Source of the DNA: Pseudomonas serboccidentalis
Lineage (GTDB): Bacteria > Pseudomonadota > Gammaproteobacteria > Pseudomonadales > Pseudomonadaceae
Assembly (NCBI RefSeq): GCF_028830055.1
Contig: NZ_CP101655.1
Coordinates: 2,941,382 to 3,005,381 of the forward strand
Direction of reading: 5' to 3'
DNA length: 64,000 bases
Each line of letters begins with the position of its first letter. Position 1 is the stretch's first letter. Below the pieces are notes generated by a model. It had not been told where the DNA came from and did not search any database. It saw nothing but the letters and a program-made list of their open reading frames with translations. Below, piece after piece: positions 46,356-56,067 of this stretch. The position numbers were made by a program, and so were the translations under genes.

Positions 46356-49268
46356 ATGCCGCTCGCCACGTTGATTCATCGCGCCAGCTTGCCCAGCCCG
46401 CAGGTCTCCGAGGCGCTGGCCCGGCAGTGGTTGGCGGAGCATTACGGGTTCAGCGGCACGTTACAGGCGCTGGGCAGTCAGCAGGATCTCAATTACCGGA
46501 TCGACAGCGCGCGTGGGCGCTTTGTCCTGAAAATCTGCCGCGGTGATTATGCGCTGGTGGAGCTGCAGGCCCAGCATGCGGGGCTCAAGTACCTCGCCGA
46601 GCACTCGTCGGTGCACGTGCCCAAGGTGATCCCGGCCATTAACGGCGAGGACCTGTTGTCGCTGCAGGCCAACGGCGAGCCGGTACACGTGCGGCTGCTG
46701 GATTACATCGAAGGCCAGCCGCTGACCCATCTTGAACACCTGGGCCACGACGTGGTGGCCGGTTTCGGTCAGCTGTGTGGTGAGATGGACCTGGCGTTGG
46801 CCGGCTTCGACCATCCGGGGCTTGAGCGCACGCTGCAATGGGACGCGCGCCACGCCAATGCACTGATCAACCATCTGCTGCCGGTCATCAAGGATGAGCG
46901 CCAGCGCGCCTTGATCGCGGACGCCGCCGAACAGGCCGAGCGCCGTTTGCAGCCGTTGCAGGACAAACTGCCGGTGCAGGCGATTCACATGGACATCACC
47001 GACGACAATGCCGTTTGGCAACGGGACGCCCGGCGCCACTGGCAATTGCAGGGGGTGATCGACTTCGGTGATCTGGTCCGTACCTGGCGGATCACCGATC
47101 TGTCGGTGACGTGCGCGGCGCTGCTGCACCATGCCGGCGGTGACCCTTTCGTGATTCTGCCGGCGGTGCAGGCCTATCACGCGGTGAATCCGTTGCAACA
47201 CGAAGAGTTGCAGGCGCTGTGGCCATTGATCGTGGCGCGGGCGGCGGTGCTGGTGCTCAGTGGCGAACAACAGGTCAGTATCGATCCGGGCAACACTTAC
47301 AGTCGCGACAACCTTGGCCACGAATGGGAGATTTTCCACGTGGCCACTTCGGTGCCGCTGGCGCTGATGGAAGCGGCGATCCTCACATCAGTCGGCCAGC
47401 GTTTGCCGGCGATCGGCAGTGAAGGTTTTGCGCCGCTGTTGCCAGAGCTGGTCGGGCGCGAATTTGCGTTGATCGATTTGGGCGTCCTCAGCCCGCATTT
47501 CGAGGCGGGCAACTGGGAGCAGGACGGCATCGATCAGCGGTTGCTGACGGAAGCCGCCGCCGCGCATGGCCTGGCGGCGAGTCGTTACGGGCAATATCGC
47601 TTGTCGCAAACACGACCGGACAGCGCGGTCGAGCCGGACACCTTCCCGCTGCACGTTGAATTGCGCGTACCGCAAGGCTCGGCTGTAGAAGCGCCATTTG
47701 CCGGGGTATTGCACCACGCGGCGGACGGTGTGCTGCAACTCGACGGGCCACAGCTCAGCGTGCGCCTGTGGGGCGTGAACGCTTCACTGCACAGCGGCGC
47801 GGCGCTGGTCAAAGGTCAGGTGCTGGGAGCGGTCGGTGGACCGTTGAAGGTACAGTTGAGCCGTGTAGCCACGCTGGATGCGCCGTTGTTCTGCAGCCCT
47901 TCGCGCGCTGCTGCGTGGCAGGCGTTATGCCCCTCACCGGCGGCGCTGCTGGGCCTGGCCTGCGATGCCGAGCCGGAACTGGACGCCAAAACCTTGCTCG
48001 AGCGGCGCGACGCCAGTTTCGCCCGCACGCAAAAACACTATTACGTCGACCCGCCGCGCATCGAACGCGGCTGGCGCAATCACCTGATCGACATGCAGGG
48101 TCGCTCCTACCTCGACATGCTCAACAACGTCGCTGTGCTCGGCCACGGTCATCCGCGCATGGCGCAGGTGGCGGCGCGGCAGTGGTCGCTGCTCAACACC
48201 AATTCACGCTTCAACTATGCGGCGGTGGCGGAGTTTTCCGAGCGCTTGCTGAAACTGGCGCCGGAAGGCATGGACCGGGTGTTTCTGGTCAACAGCGGCA
48301 GCGAGGCCAACGACTTGGCGATTCGTCTGGCATGGGCCTACAGCGGCGGCCGCGACATGCTCAGCGTGCTCGAGGCTTATCACGGCTGGACGGTCGGCGC
48401 CGATGCGGTGTCGACCTCGGTTGCCGACAACCCGCGAGCACTGGAAAGCCGCCCGGATTGGGTGCACCCGGTGACCGCACCGAATATTTATCGTGGCCAA
48501 TTCCGTGGTCTCGATTCTGCTCCGGACTACGTGCGCAGCGTTGAGGCCCAGTTGGCGCATATCGCCGAACAGAAGCGCCAATTGGCCGGGTTCATCTGCG
48601 AACCGGTGTACGGCAATGCCGGCGGTATCTCGCTGCCACCGACTTATCTGAAACAGGTCTATGCGTTGGTGCGTGCTCAGGGCGGGGTGTGCATCGCCGA
48701 CGAAGTGCAGGTCGGTTACGGGCGCATGGGCCACTTTTTCTGGGGCTTCGAAGAGCAGGGCGTGGTGCCGGACATCATCACCATGGCCAAGGGCATGGGC
48801 AACGGCCAGCCGCTCGGTGCCGTCATTACGCGTCGGGAAATCGCCGAAGCGCTGGAGGCTGAAGGCTATTTCTTTTCGTCGGCCGGCGGCAGCCCCGTGA
48901 GCTGCCAGATCGGTATGGCGGTGCTGGATGTGATGGAAGAAGAAAAGCTCTGGGAAAACGCCCAGGTGGTCGGCGGTCACTTCAAGGCGCGTCTGCAAGC
49001 ATTGATCGATAAACATCCGCTGGTGGGCGCGGTGCATGGTTCCGGCTTCTATCTGGGGGTGGAGTTGATCCGCAACCGCGAGACGCTGGAGCCGGCCACC
49101 GAGGAGACCACCCTGTTGTGCGATCGCCTGCGTGAGCTGGGGATCTTCATGCAACCGACCGGGGATGACCTGAACATTCTCAAGATCAAACCGCCGATGG
49201 TCACGTCGCGTCGCAGCGTGGACTTCTTTGTCGACATGCTGGATCGGGTGCTCGAGGAAGGCCTGTAA
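46356..49268 (+). CDS. Phosphotransferase-aminotransferase fusion protein
   Basis: This 970-residue protein has three parts. Residues 1-340 form an aminoglycoside-phosphotransferase/choline-kinase-like domain with IHMDITDDNAV (H211, D213, N218) and IDFGDL (235-240). About 425-510 resemble an M23/biotinyl-type beta domain (VELRVPQGSAVEAPFAGVLH). Residues 560-970 form a class-III PLP aminotransferase with K812 (TMAKGMGNGQP). Similar fusions are annotated simply as aminotransferases. The kinase domain suggests a phospho-amine intermediate, as for ethanolamine-phosphate lyases. AGGGG seven bases before ATG supports the start. Agmatine deiminase follows. Substrate unknown. Confidence 0.85.
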   Translation: MPLATLIHRASLPSPQVSEALARQWLAEHYGFSGTLQALGSQQDLNYRIDSARGRFVLKICRGDYALVELQAQHAGLKYLAEHSSVHVPKVIPAINGEDLLSLQANGEPVHVRLLDYIEGQPLTHLEHLGHDVVAGFGQLCGEMDLALAGFDHPGLERTLQWDARHANALINHLLPVIKDERQRALIADAAEQAERRLQPLQDKLPVQAIHMDITDDNAVWQRDARRHWQLQGVIDFGDLVRTWRITDLSVTCAALLHHAGGDPFVILPAVQAYHAVNPLQHEELQALWPLIVARAAVLVLSGEQQVSIDPGNTYSRDNLGHEWEIFHVATSVPLALMEAAILTSVGQRLPAIGSEGFAPLLPELVGREFALIDLGVLSPHFEAGNWEQDGIDQRLLTEAAAAHGLAASRYGQYRLSQTRPDSAVEPDTFPLHVELRVPQGSAVEAPFAGVLHHAADGVLQLDGPQLSVRLWGVNASLHSGAALVKGQVLGAVGGPLKVQLSRVATLDAPLFCSPSRAAAWQALCPSPAALLGLACDAEPELDAKTLLERRDASFARTQKHYYVDPPRIERGWRNHLIDMQGRSYLDMLNNVAVLGHGHPRMAQVAARQWSLLNTNSRFNYAAVAEFSERLLKLAPEGMDRVFLVNSGSEANDLAIRLAWAYSGGRDMLSVLEAYHGWTVGADAVSTSVADNPRALESRPDWVHPVTAPNIYRGQFRGLDSAPDYVRSVEAQLAHIAEQKRQLAGFICEPVYGNAGGISLPPTYLKQVYALVRAQGGVCIADEVQVGYGRMGHFFWGFEEQGVVPDIITMAKGMGNGQPLGAVITRREIAEALEAEGYFFSSAGGSPVSCQIGMAVLDVMEEEKLWENAQVVGGHFKARLQALIDKHPLVGAVHGSGFYLGVELIRNRETLEPATEETTLLCDRLRELGIFMQPTGDDLNILKIKPPMVTSRRSVDFFVDMLDRVLEEGL

Positions 49269-49281
49269 CTGACATTGCTTC

Positions 49282-49371
49282 CTGTAGGAGTGAGCCTGCT
49301 CGCGATGGCGGCGTGTCAGTCACCTTTGTGTTGCCTGACTCGCCGCCATCGCGAGCAGGCTCACTCCTACA
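49282..49371. repeat. REPIN (GTGAGCCTGCTCGCG family)
   Basis: Inverted copies of TGTAGGAGTGAGCCTGCTCG extend into matching CGATGGCGGC flanks, giving long arms. It lies between the fusion gene and aguA. Confidence 0.88.
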
Positions 49372-49523
49372 TTTGGTTTTGTGGGGTTAGTTCGATTTGT
49401 ATCGGGTTTAAGAAGTATTTTTTAGGCTTTAAGTACCTTAAAAGATTTAAAATACGATATTTATCGGTTATAAAGTCGCCATTGCTTTGTAAACCCTCGA
49501 CGGTTCCCAGGAGTCCTGATCTG

Positions 49524-50630
49524 ATGACCACTTTGAAAAGCACCCCGCGTGACGATGGCTTCTACATGCCGGCCGAGTGGGCGCCGCAGACCCAGACCTG
49601 GATGATCTGGCCCGAGCGCCCGGACAACTGGCGCCTGGGTGGCAAGCCGGCGCAGGCCGCGCATGTTGCAGTGGCCAAGGCCATCGCCCGCTTCGAACCG
49701 GTGACCGTCGCCGTGTCGGCCGGTCAGTACGAAAACGCCCGTGCACGTCTCGACGTACCGAATATCCGCGTGGTCGAGATGTCCAGCGATGACGCCTGGG
49801 TGCGTGACACCGGCCCGACGTTCGTCATCAACAACAGCGGTGAAGTGCGCGGTGTGAACTGGGACTTCAACTCTTGGGGTGGTTTTGAAGGCGGTCTGTA
49901 CTCGCCGTGGAACCGTGATTCGCAGGTCGGTGGCAAGATTCTCGAAATCGAGCGCAGCCCGCGTTATCGCACCGAAGGTTTTGTGCTCGAAGGCGGTTCG
50001 ATTCATGTCGATGGCGAAGGCACGCTGATCACCACCGAAGAGTGTCTGCTCAATCACAACCGCAACCCGCACCTGGATCGCGCAGCGATTGAAGCGATGC
50101 TGCGCGACAATCTGTCGGTGGATAAAATCATCTGGCTGCCGGATGGCCTGTTCAACGACGAAACCGACGGCCATGTGGATAACTTCTGCTGCTACGTGCG
50201 TCCGGGCGAAGTGCTGCTGGCGTGGACCGATGATCCGCAGGATCCGAACTACCCGCGCTGCCAGGCCGCAATGAAAGTGCTGCAAAGCAGCACCGACGCC
50301 AAGGGCCGCCCATTCACGGTGCACAAGATGCCGATCCCGGGGCCGCTGTACGCCACCGAAGAAGAGTGCGCCGGGGTCGATCCGGTCGACGGTACGCAGG
50401 AGCGCAACCCGAGCGTTCGCCTGGCCGGTTCTTACGTGAACTTCCTGATCGTCAACGGTGGCATCATCGCGCCGAGCTTCGACGATCCGATGGATGCGCC
50501 TGCGCGGGAAATCCTGCAGACGCTGTTCCCGCAGCACGAAGTGGTGATGGTGCCGGGCCGTGAACTGTTACTGGGCGGCGGCAATATCCACTGCCTTACC
50601 CAACAGCAGCCAGCCCCGCACAAAGAGTGA
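49524..50630 (+). CDS. aguA: Agmatine deiminase
   Basis: This 368-residue guanidino-group hydrolase converts agmatine to N-carbamoylputrescine, in arginine and polyamine catabolism. The nucleophile C357 is in [17 protein letters not shown]. Other blocks are [12 protein letters not shown] and [16 protein letters not shown] choose the ATG at 49524, with AGGAG eleven bases upstream; the frame stays open before it, but that part is AT-rich leader. No aguB is adjacent. A terminator follows. Confidence 0.93.
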   Translation: MTTLKSTPRDDGFYMPAEWAPQTQTWMIWPERPDNWRLGGKPAQAAHVAVAKAIARFEPVTVAVSAGQYENARARLDVPNIRVVEMSSDDAWVRDTGPTFVINNSGEVRGVNWDFNSWGGFEGGLYSPWNRDSQVGGKILEIERSPRYRTEGFVLEGGSIHVDGEGTLITTEECLLNHNRNPHLDRAAIEAMLRDNLSVDKIIWLPDGLFNDETDGHVDNFCCYVRPGEVLLAWTDDPQDPNYPRCQAAMKVLQSSTDAKGRPFTVHKMPIPGPLYATEEECAGVDPVDGTQERNPSVRLAGSYVNFLIVNGGIIAPSFDDPMDAPAREILQTLFPQHEVVMVPGRELLLGGGNIHCLTQQQPAPHKE

Positions 50631-50696
50631 GTTGAGACGTAACAGCTTGAGTTGATTCAGAAATCGGTCAGGAAAAAATTAGCTCGCTATCGATAT

Positions 50697-50735
50697 AAAG
50701 AAGCCCGCAGCCCTGTTGGATCGCGGGCTTCTTTG
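50697..50735 (+). terminator. Rho-independent terminator of aguA
   Basis: Perfect 12-bp arms AAAGAAGCCCGC and GCGGGCTTCTTT around a 14-base loop, 66 bases past the aguA stop. Confidence 0.88.
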
Positions 50736-50875
50736 TATCCGCTTGTCGACAAATCGGAAACCTTGGCATAGCTCTTGTATCGGACGAAGCGCACTAGGGA
50801 GAGGGAGGAACTTCAACAGTTCTGTCATAAACCTTGGATAACGTAGCCGCTCATGAACGGGGAGAGAGCGCTGAA

Positions 50876-51088
50876 ATGAACGCCGAAGTGAACGTAGTCA
50901 GCGAGCGGACTTTGCATCCCATGGCCGTAAACGGCGAATCGCTCCAGATTGTCGCGCACTTTTTGAAATCCAACGGAACGCGTCAGATCAGGGAACCTGA
51001 TCCGCGCCGGATGATGATCGAGCGCTACCCCGCTGGCCTGTTCAGCGAGGCCGAACTGGAAGCGTTATGGGCTGTGATGGAAGGATAA
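50876..51088 (+). CDS. Hypothetical small protein (70 residues)
   Basis: This 70-residue protein starts MNAEVNVVSERTLHPMAVNG and ends EAELEALWAVMEG. The ATG at 50876 has GGGGAGAG nine bases upstream; a TTG 14 codons earlier lacks one. It is soluble and acidic, and has its own terminator. I do not recognise the family. Confidence 0.65.
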   Translation: MNAEVNVVSERTLHPMAVNGESLQIVAHFLKSNGTRQIREPDPRRMMIERYPAGLFSEAELEALWAVMEG

Positions 51089-51108
51089 GAAGAACAACAG
51101 GGATTGGT

Positions 51109-51139
51109 AAAAGCGCTGCCGGGATGGCGGCGCTTTTTT
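51109..51139 (+). terminator. Rho-independent terminator
   Basis: AAAAGCGC and GCGCTTTTTT arms follow the 70-residue gene by 20 bases. Confidence 0.8.
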
Positions 51140-51150
51140 ATGGAAAACCG

Positions 51151-51230
51151 AAAAGATCGCAGCCTTCGGCAGCTCCTACAGGGAAGCACACCACCCCATG
51201 TAGGAGCTGCCGAAGACTGCGATCTTTTGA
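51151..51230. repeat. REPIN (GATCGCAGCCT family)
   Basis: AAAAGATCGCAGCCTTCGGC and its complement are about 28 bases apart, next to the 3' end of the siderophore receptor gene. Confidence 0.88.
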
Positions 51231-51238
51231 TCCTGCTT

Positions 51239-53344
51239 TTAAAAACTATAGGTACCGGTCATTACCACGCTGCGCGGTGCGCCTGGCTGGATCTGATATT
51301 GGCTGGTGGCCGACGCGTAATACTCACGGTCAGTGATGTTGTTCAGCGCTGCGCGCAAGTCCCAATCCTTGAACCGGTAGCCGAGCAGCGCGTCCCAACG
51401 ACCATAACCCGGTAGCACCGTGGTATTGGCGTTGTCGGCATAACGCTGACCGACCAGGGTCAGGCCGGTTTCGCCGTACCAGCCCATTTCCGGTTTCCAG
51501 GTCAGGAACAGACTGGCGTTGTGTTTGGCCACGTTGTTGACGCGCTTGCCTTCCAGGCCGTTGTTATCCTTCTCGATGGTCGTGTCCTGCACGCCGACGC
51601 CACCGCGCATGTACCAGTTACCGACGAGTTTGCCGGTCGCGGTCAGCTCGATGCCGCGGGAGCGTTGCAGACCGGTCATGACGGTCAGGGTCGGGTCATC
51701 GGGATCTGTGGTGCGGCGGTTGTAGAGCTCCAGGTCATAGACCGCCAGCGTGGTGCTCAGGCGATCATCGAGCCAGTCACTTTTCACGCCGATTTCTTTC
51801 TGTTTGGTCAGCTCCGGGCTCAAGTCGTTGGTATTGCCGGCAGCGCCCGGGGTGATGCCGATCAGGCCACCGCCTACGGGCGAGAAGGTCTTGGACCACG
51901 AGGCGTAGAACGAATGATTCTGCAGCGGCGTCCAGACAATCCCCAAGCGCGGGCTGGTGCTGTGGCTGTCGCGATCTTCGGAAATGTTCCTGAGCTGGTT
52001 GGTCGACTCGATATCGAAGGTGTCGTAGCGCAGACCGGCCAGCAATTGCCATTGATCGTTCAGACGCAGCTGATCCTGCACGTAGACCGCACGGCTTTCG
52101 ACTTCAGTGTGGCTGTCGCTGAACACCTGCATGCTGCCCGTGTGGCGCAGCTCGCGGTTGGGGTTGAACAGGTCAAGCGACGGCACCAGTTGCGCGCCCG
52201 GGGTCTTGCCGGTCGCGGCGTTGTACAACTTCGGATCGCGGCGCTGGCTGCCGATCTCGACCCCGGTCAACAGGCGATGCTCCAGACCAAAGGTATCGAA
52301 AGCGCCTTCCAGCTCAATGTTGTTGTAGACGTTGCGGGTCGTCAGATCCTGCTGCCAGTGCTGGCGCGCGACCTTGTTGGTTTTTGGGTCGAAGTGGGTG
52401 AGATAGGTGTTGTCGAAATCGCTGTCGAGCTTGAACACACCCAAGGTCTGGCGCAGTTGCCAGTTGTCGTTGATCTCGTAGGTGAGTTTCGAGCGCAGGG
52501 ACTGCGCCTTGTCGTCGATGAAGTCGTGATCGTTGCCATAGGTGGTGTCGCGACCGACGTCTGCCGGGCGCCCGTTCACCCCCGGAATGCCGCGATCCGG
52601 CGTGCGGTTGTAGCGGCTGTATTCGTATTGCACCAGCCAGTTGAGGTCCGGGGTCAGTTGCCAGCTCATCGACGGCGCAAACAACTGACGGTTGCCACTG
52701 ACGCCGTCGCGGAAGCTGTTTTCGTCCATGTTGCCCATGTTCAGGCGCAGGCTGAGGTTTTCGCTCGGGTCGGTGCTGAGGTCGGCGTAAAGGCTGCGTA
52801 AGTCTTCGCTACCGCCCTGGGCTTCTAGGGTCGAACGACGGCCGAACTCGGGCATTTTGCTCACACGGTTGACGATCCCGCCCTGGCTACCACGGCCGTA
52901 GAGTACCGCCGCCGGGCCTTTGAGCACCTCGACCCGCTCGATGTTGTGCAGGTCGCGCCTGTATTGGCTGTCGTCGCGAATACCGTCCAGATAGAAGTCG
53001 TTGCTGGCGTCAAAACCGCGGATGCGCAGGCTGTCGAAGCGGGTATCGGCGCTGCTGCTGACGTTGGGAATGCCGCTCAAGGCGTCACCGATGTCATGGG
53101 TGCCGTAGTTGGCGACGTTCGAGGTCTTGATCGAGTCGATCGCTTGCGGCACATAGCGCACCGGTGTCGAGGTGCGGGTGGCGGTGTTGCTGATCTTGAC
53201 GCGCGGGTCCTCGGCTTGCTCTTCGGCGCTGATCGCGGTGGCGGGCAACTCGGTGGCGGAGTAAGCAAAACCGCTGGACAGAACGGCAGACAATCCAAGG
53301 GTGACAGGTGTGAGGCGGAACGGGGCAGGCATTGAAAAGCGCAT
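51239..53344 (-). CDS. TonB-dependent siderophore receptor
   Basis: This 701-residue outer-membrane receptor has a signal peptide ending at FAYSATELPA. The plug includes the siderophore-receptor block DSLRIRGFDASNDFYLDGIR and RVEVLKGPAAVLYGRGSQGG. A 22-strand barrel ends in a C-terminal Phe (VVMTGTYSF). It is closest in style to Fiu/ferric-catecholate receptors. The ATG at 53344 is followed by a second ATG four codons on; either could start. Only a weak Fur-box-like sequence precedes it. The ligand is not determined. Confidence 0.88.
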   Translation of the reverse strand: MRFSMPAPFRLTPVTLGLSAVLSSGFAYSATELPATAISAEEQAEDPRVKISNTATRTSTPVRYVPQAIDSIKTSNVANYGTHDIGDALSGIPNVSSSADTRFDSLRIRGFDASNDFYLDGIRDDSQYRRDLHNIERVEVLKGPAAVLYGRGSQGGIVNRVSKMPEFGRRSTLEAQGGSEDLRSLYADLSTDPSENLSLRLNMGNMDENSFRDGVSGNRQLFAPSMSWQLTPDLNWLVQYEYSRYNRTPDRGIPGVNGRPADVGRDTTYGNDHDFIDDKAQSLRSKLTYEINDNWQLRQTLGVFKLDSDFDNTYLTHFDPKTNKVARQHWQQDLTTRNVYNNIELEGAFDTFGLEHRLLTGVEIGSQRRDPKLYNAATGKTPGAQLVPSLDLFNPNRELRHTGSMQVFSDSHTEVESRAVYVQDQLRLNDQWQLLAGLRYDTFDIESTNQLRNISEDRDSHSTSPRLGIVWTPLQNHSFYASWSKTFSPVGGGLIGITPGAAGNTNDLSPELTKQKEIGVKSDWLDDRLSTTLAVYDLELYNRRTTDPDDPTLTVMTGLQRSRGIELTATGKLVGNWYMRGGVGVQDTTIEKDNNGLEGKRVNNVAKHNASLFLTWKPEMGWYGETGLTLVGQRYADNANTTVLPGYGRWDALLGYRFKDWDLRAALNNITDREYYASATSQYQIQPGAPRSVVMTGTYSF

Positions 53345-53588
53345 CCGAAAGGGTAGAAGAATTCAAATGCGCGAATGGTAATACTTTGCATTTGCTCCCG
53401 TAATTTATTCCTGAGAAGTTCCTCTGTCGGATTGTTTCAACTTATGTCGAGTTCGCTACAACCTGACCTGTTGATCCATTCGACCGATTCACGAAACAGT
53501 CTGAAAGCCATTCCGGCGTTTTTCCCCACTGCACGGAGGAATAGTCTGCCGCCATCGATTCTTCCTGATTTTCTGCCGGAGTTTTCTC

Positions 53589-54257
53589 ATGATCCTTCAC
53601 TACATTTATGACCCGTTGTGTGGCTGGTGCTACGGCGCCAAACCGCTGGTGCAAGCGGCGCAGCAAGTGCTGCCGGTCGTGGCTCACGCGGGCGGGATGA
53701 TGAGCGGTCCGAACCGCCAGCAGGTCTCGCCGCAATTGCGCAATTACGTCATACCCCATGATCGGCGCATTGCCGAGTACACCGGGCAGCCATTTGGCGA
53801 GGCGTATTTCGAAGGTCTGCTGCGCGATCACTCGGCGATTTTCGACTCGACCCCACCCATCGCTGCGGTGATGGCAGCAGAGTCCATCGACGGCCGCGGC
53901 CTGCAGATGCTCGGGCGTTTGCAGACCGCGCATTACGTGGAAGGGCGGCGGATCGCCGATGAGTCGGTGCTGTTCGACATCGCGGGTCAGATGGATTACG
54001 CGGCGGACACTTTTGCGGCTGCGTTTAAAGCCGTTGATACCCAAGCGCATGTAAAAGCCAGCCGCGCACTGCTGGCTCAGTTGGGTGGGCAGGGATTTCC
54101 GACGTTGGCGCTGGAGCACGACGGGCAATTCACGTTGATCGACATCAGCCCATGGCTTGGCAAACCGCAGGCCTTCGCTGATTGGCTGGGGCAAGCAACG
54201 GTGGGCGATGAGGCGGGTCAATCCCCCGCGCAATGTGGCCTCGAAGGTTGCGCGTAG
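53589..54257 (+). CDS. DsbA-family thioredoxin-fold protein
   Basis: This 222-residue protein has the redox motif CGWC at residues 11-14 in IYDPLCGWCYGAKPL, followed by the DsbA helical insert and cis-Pro region (GGQGFPTLAL). It resembles the FrnE/2-hydroxychromene isomerase branch. There is no signal peptide, so it is probably cytoplasmic and not part of the periplasmic Dsb pathway. GGAG seven bases before ATG supports the start. Confidence 0.85.
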   Translation: MILHYIYDPLCGWCYGAKPLVQAAQQVLPVVAHAGGMMSGPNRQQVSPQLRNYVIPHDRRIAEYTGQPFGEAYFEGLLRDHSAIFDSTPPIAAVMAAESIDGRGLQMLGRLQTAHYVEGRRIADESVLFDIAGQMDYAADTFAAAFKAVDTQAHVKASRALLAQLGGQGFPTLALEHDGQFTLIDISPWLGKPQAFADWLGQATVGDEAGQSPAQCGLEGCA

Positions 54258-54430
54258 GCGCGCTGGATTCACTGGCTCAGTGCATTTCCGAGCAACGGGC
54301 TATCGAAAAATTTACGATTCTTAGACGATTTTTGCCTATTTAAAGACGATTCTTGAAATTGACACGTTATTGAGGGCGCGGCTACGATTCGGCCCAACGC
54401 CTGTGGCCAACCGCCATGACCCAAAATAAT

Positions 54431-54471
54431 AAAAAGGCCCGTCACGATTTTTCGTGGGCGGGTCTTTTTGT
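54431..54471 (+). terminator. Rho-independent terminator
   Basis: AAAAAGGCCCGTCACGA and TCGTGGGCGGGTCTTTTT form a long stem with a T-run, between the DsbA-like gene and the porin gene. Confidence 0.85.
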
Positions 54472-54551
54472 TTCGGGGTGAAAAAAGAGTGCAATAGCGC
54501 CGTTTCAGCCGTTCGACACAGCGCGTTTCAACCCGTAATAAGGAAAACAAA

Positions 54552-55838
54552 ATGTTGAACAAGCGAATCAGCCTGATCGCACTGGGGATGTTGAGTGCTA
54601 CACAGGCCATGGCTGACGGCCAGGCCGAATCCAAGGGTTTTGTAGAAGACAGCAGCCTTAAAGTGCTGCTGCGCAATGCCTACATCAATCGTGATTACAA
54701 AGACGGCAACCCGGACAAATCCGAGTGGGGCCAAGCGGCCATCGGTACGTTCTCGTCCGGCTTCACCCAAGGCACCATCGGTGTGGGTGTCGATGCTTTC
54801 GGCCTGTACGCCCTGAACCTGGAGCGCAGCGAAGATCGCAGCGGCGCCGGCGGTATCGACTTCTTCAAGCGCGGCGACAGCGGCAAACCTGCCAACGACT
54901 TGTCCAAGGGTGGCGCAGCGGTGAAATTCCGTCTGTCCAACACCGTGCTGACCTACGGTGACCAGATGCCGGCCCTGCCGGTGCTGAACTACGATAATTC
55001 GCGTCTGCTGCCGGAAAGCTACACCGGTACCTTGATCACTTCCAAAGAGATCAAAGGCCTGCAACTGGACGCCGGTCGTTTCACTGCTGAATCGCGCAAG
55101 AGCGCTGAAGGCCGTGACAGCGGTGGTCTGAAATCGATCAACGTATTGGGCGGTAGCTACCAGTTCACCGAACAGTTCAAAGCGGCGCTGTACGCTTCTG
55201 ACGTCGAAGACGTGCTGAAGAAGCAATACGTGAACGCCAACTACGTGTTCCCGATCGACAAGGATCAGTCCCTGACCCTGGACTTCAACGGTTATCGCAC
55301 CAAGCTGGACGACTCCTATGTCCGTGAAAGCGGTGCTACCGGCGACGACAACAAGATCTGGAGCCTGGCCGCGACGTTCGCCACCGGCCCGCACTCGTTC
55401 ACCGTGGCGCACCAGCGTTCTACCGGCGACAGCAACCTGGGCTACGCCTACGGCGGTTATCAGAAAGAGCAAGGTCGTGTCGGTGACGGTGGCAACACCA
55501 TCTACCTGGCCAACTCCTACTGGTCGGACTTCAACGCCGAAGACGAGCGCAGCTGGCAGTTGGGCTACGGCCTGGACTTCGGTGCATTCGGCGTACCGGG
55601 TCTGAGCTACAACTTCGCTTACGTGCGTGGCGACAACATCACCACCTCCACCAGCGAAGGCGGCACCGAGCGCGAAATTTTCAACCAGTTCAAGTACGTC
55701 GTGCAAAGTGGCCCGGCCAAAGACCTGAGCGTGAAACTGCGCAGCTCGATCCTGCGCGTGTCGCAGAAATCCAGCGAGTACAACGTCAGCGGTAACGAAC
55801 TGCGCGTTTTTGTGGATTACCCGATCAACATCTTCTGA
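54552..55838 (+). CDS. OprD-family outer-membrane porin
   Basis: This 428-residue porin has a signal peptide (MLNKRISLIALGMLSATQAM) and the OprD-type opening GFVEDSSLKVLLRNAYINRD. Typical strands FKAALYASDVEDVLKKQYVN and SSEYNVSGNELRVFVDYPIN follow; OprD members are substrate-selective channels for amino acids or organic acids. AAGGA seven bases before ATG supports the start. The substrate and subfamily cannot be fixed from sequence alone. Confidence 0.92.
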   Translation: MLNKRISLIALGMLSATQAMADGQAESKGFVEDSSLKVLLRNAYINRDYKDGNPDKSEWGQAAIGTFSSGFTQGTIGVGVDAFGLYALNLERSEDRSGAGGIDFFKRGDSGKPANDLSKGGAAVKFRLSNTVLTYGDQMPALPVLNYDNSRLLPESYTGTLITSKEIKGLQLDAGRFTAESRKSAEGRDSGGLKSINVLGGSYQFTEQFKAALYASDVEDVLKKQYVNANYVFPIDKDQSLTLDFNGYRTKLDDSYVRESGATGDDNKIWSLAATFATGPHSFTVAHQRSTGDSNLGYAYGGYQKEQGRVGDGGNTIYLANSYWSDFNAEDERSWQLGYGLDFGAFGVPGLSYNFAYVRGDNITTSTSEGGTEREIFNQFKYVVQSGPAKDLSVKLRSSILRVSQKSSEYNVSGNELRVFVDYPINIF

Positions 55839-55862
55839 TGATCGTTCAGGTGTGACACGTGA

Positions 55863-55893
55863 GAAAACCCCGACTGGCTCGGGGTTTTTTTTC
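55863..55893 (+). terminator. Rho-independent terminator of the porin gene
   Basis: AAAACCCCGA and TCGGGGTTTTTTTT arms around CTGGC, 25 bases after the stop. Confidence 0.9.
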
Positions 55894-56067
55894 GACGCTT
55901 TTTCCGCAAAAACCGTAAAAAAACCGCGTTTTTGTCACGCAAAAGTTGTTTTCAAGCGCCTTCAAGTACCGTTTCAATCAAGGCTTTAAATGCCTGAAAT
56001 TCTTTCTCATGGACGCAAATTCTCCACCTAATAGATTAGGCCGCTCAACGCAGCGGAGAATTTGGTA

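Noticed and set aside
53345..53400. Fur box before the siderophore receptor
   Set aside because: The best 19-base window (AATGGTAATACTTTGCATT) matches the consensus at only about half its positions, too weak to call.
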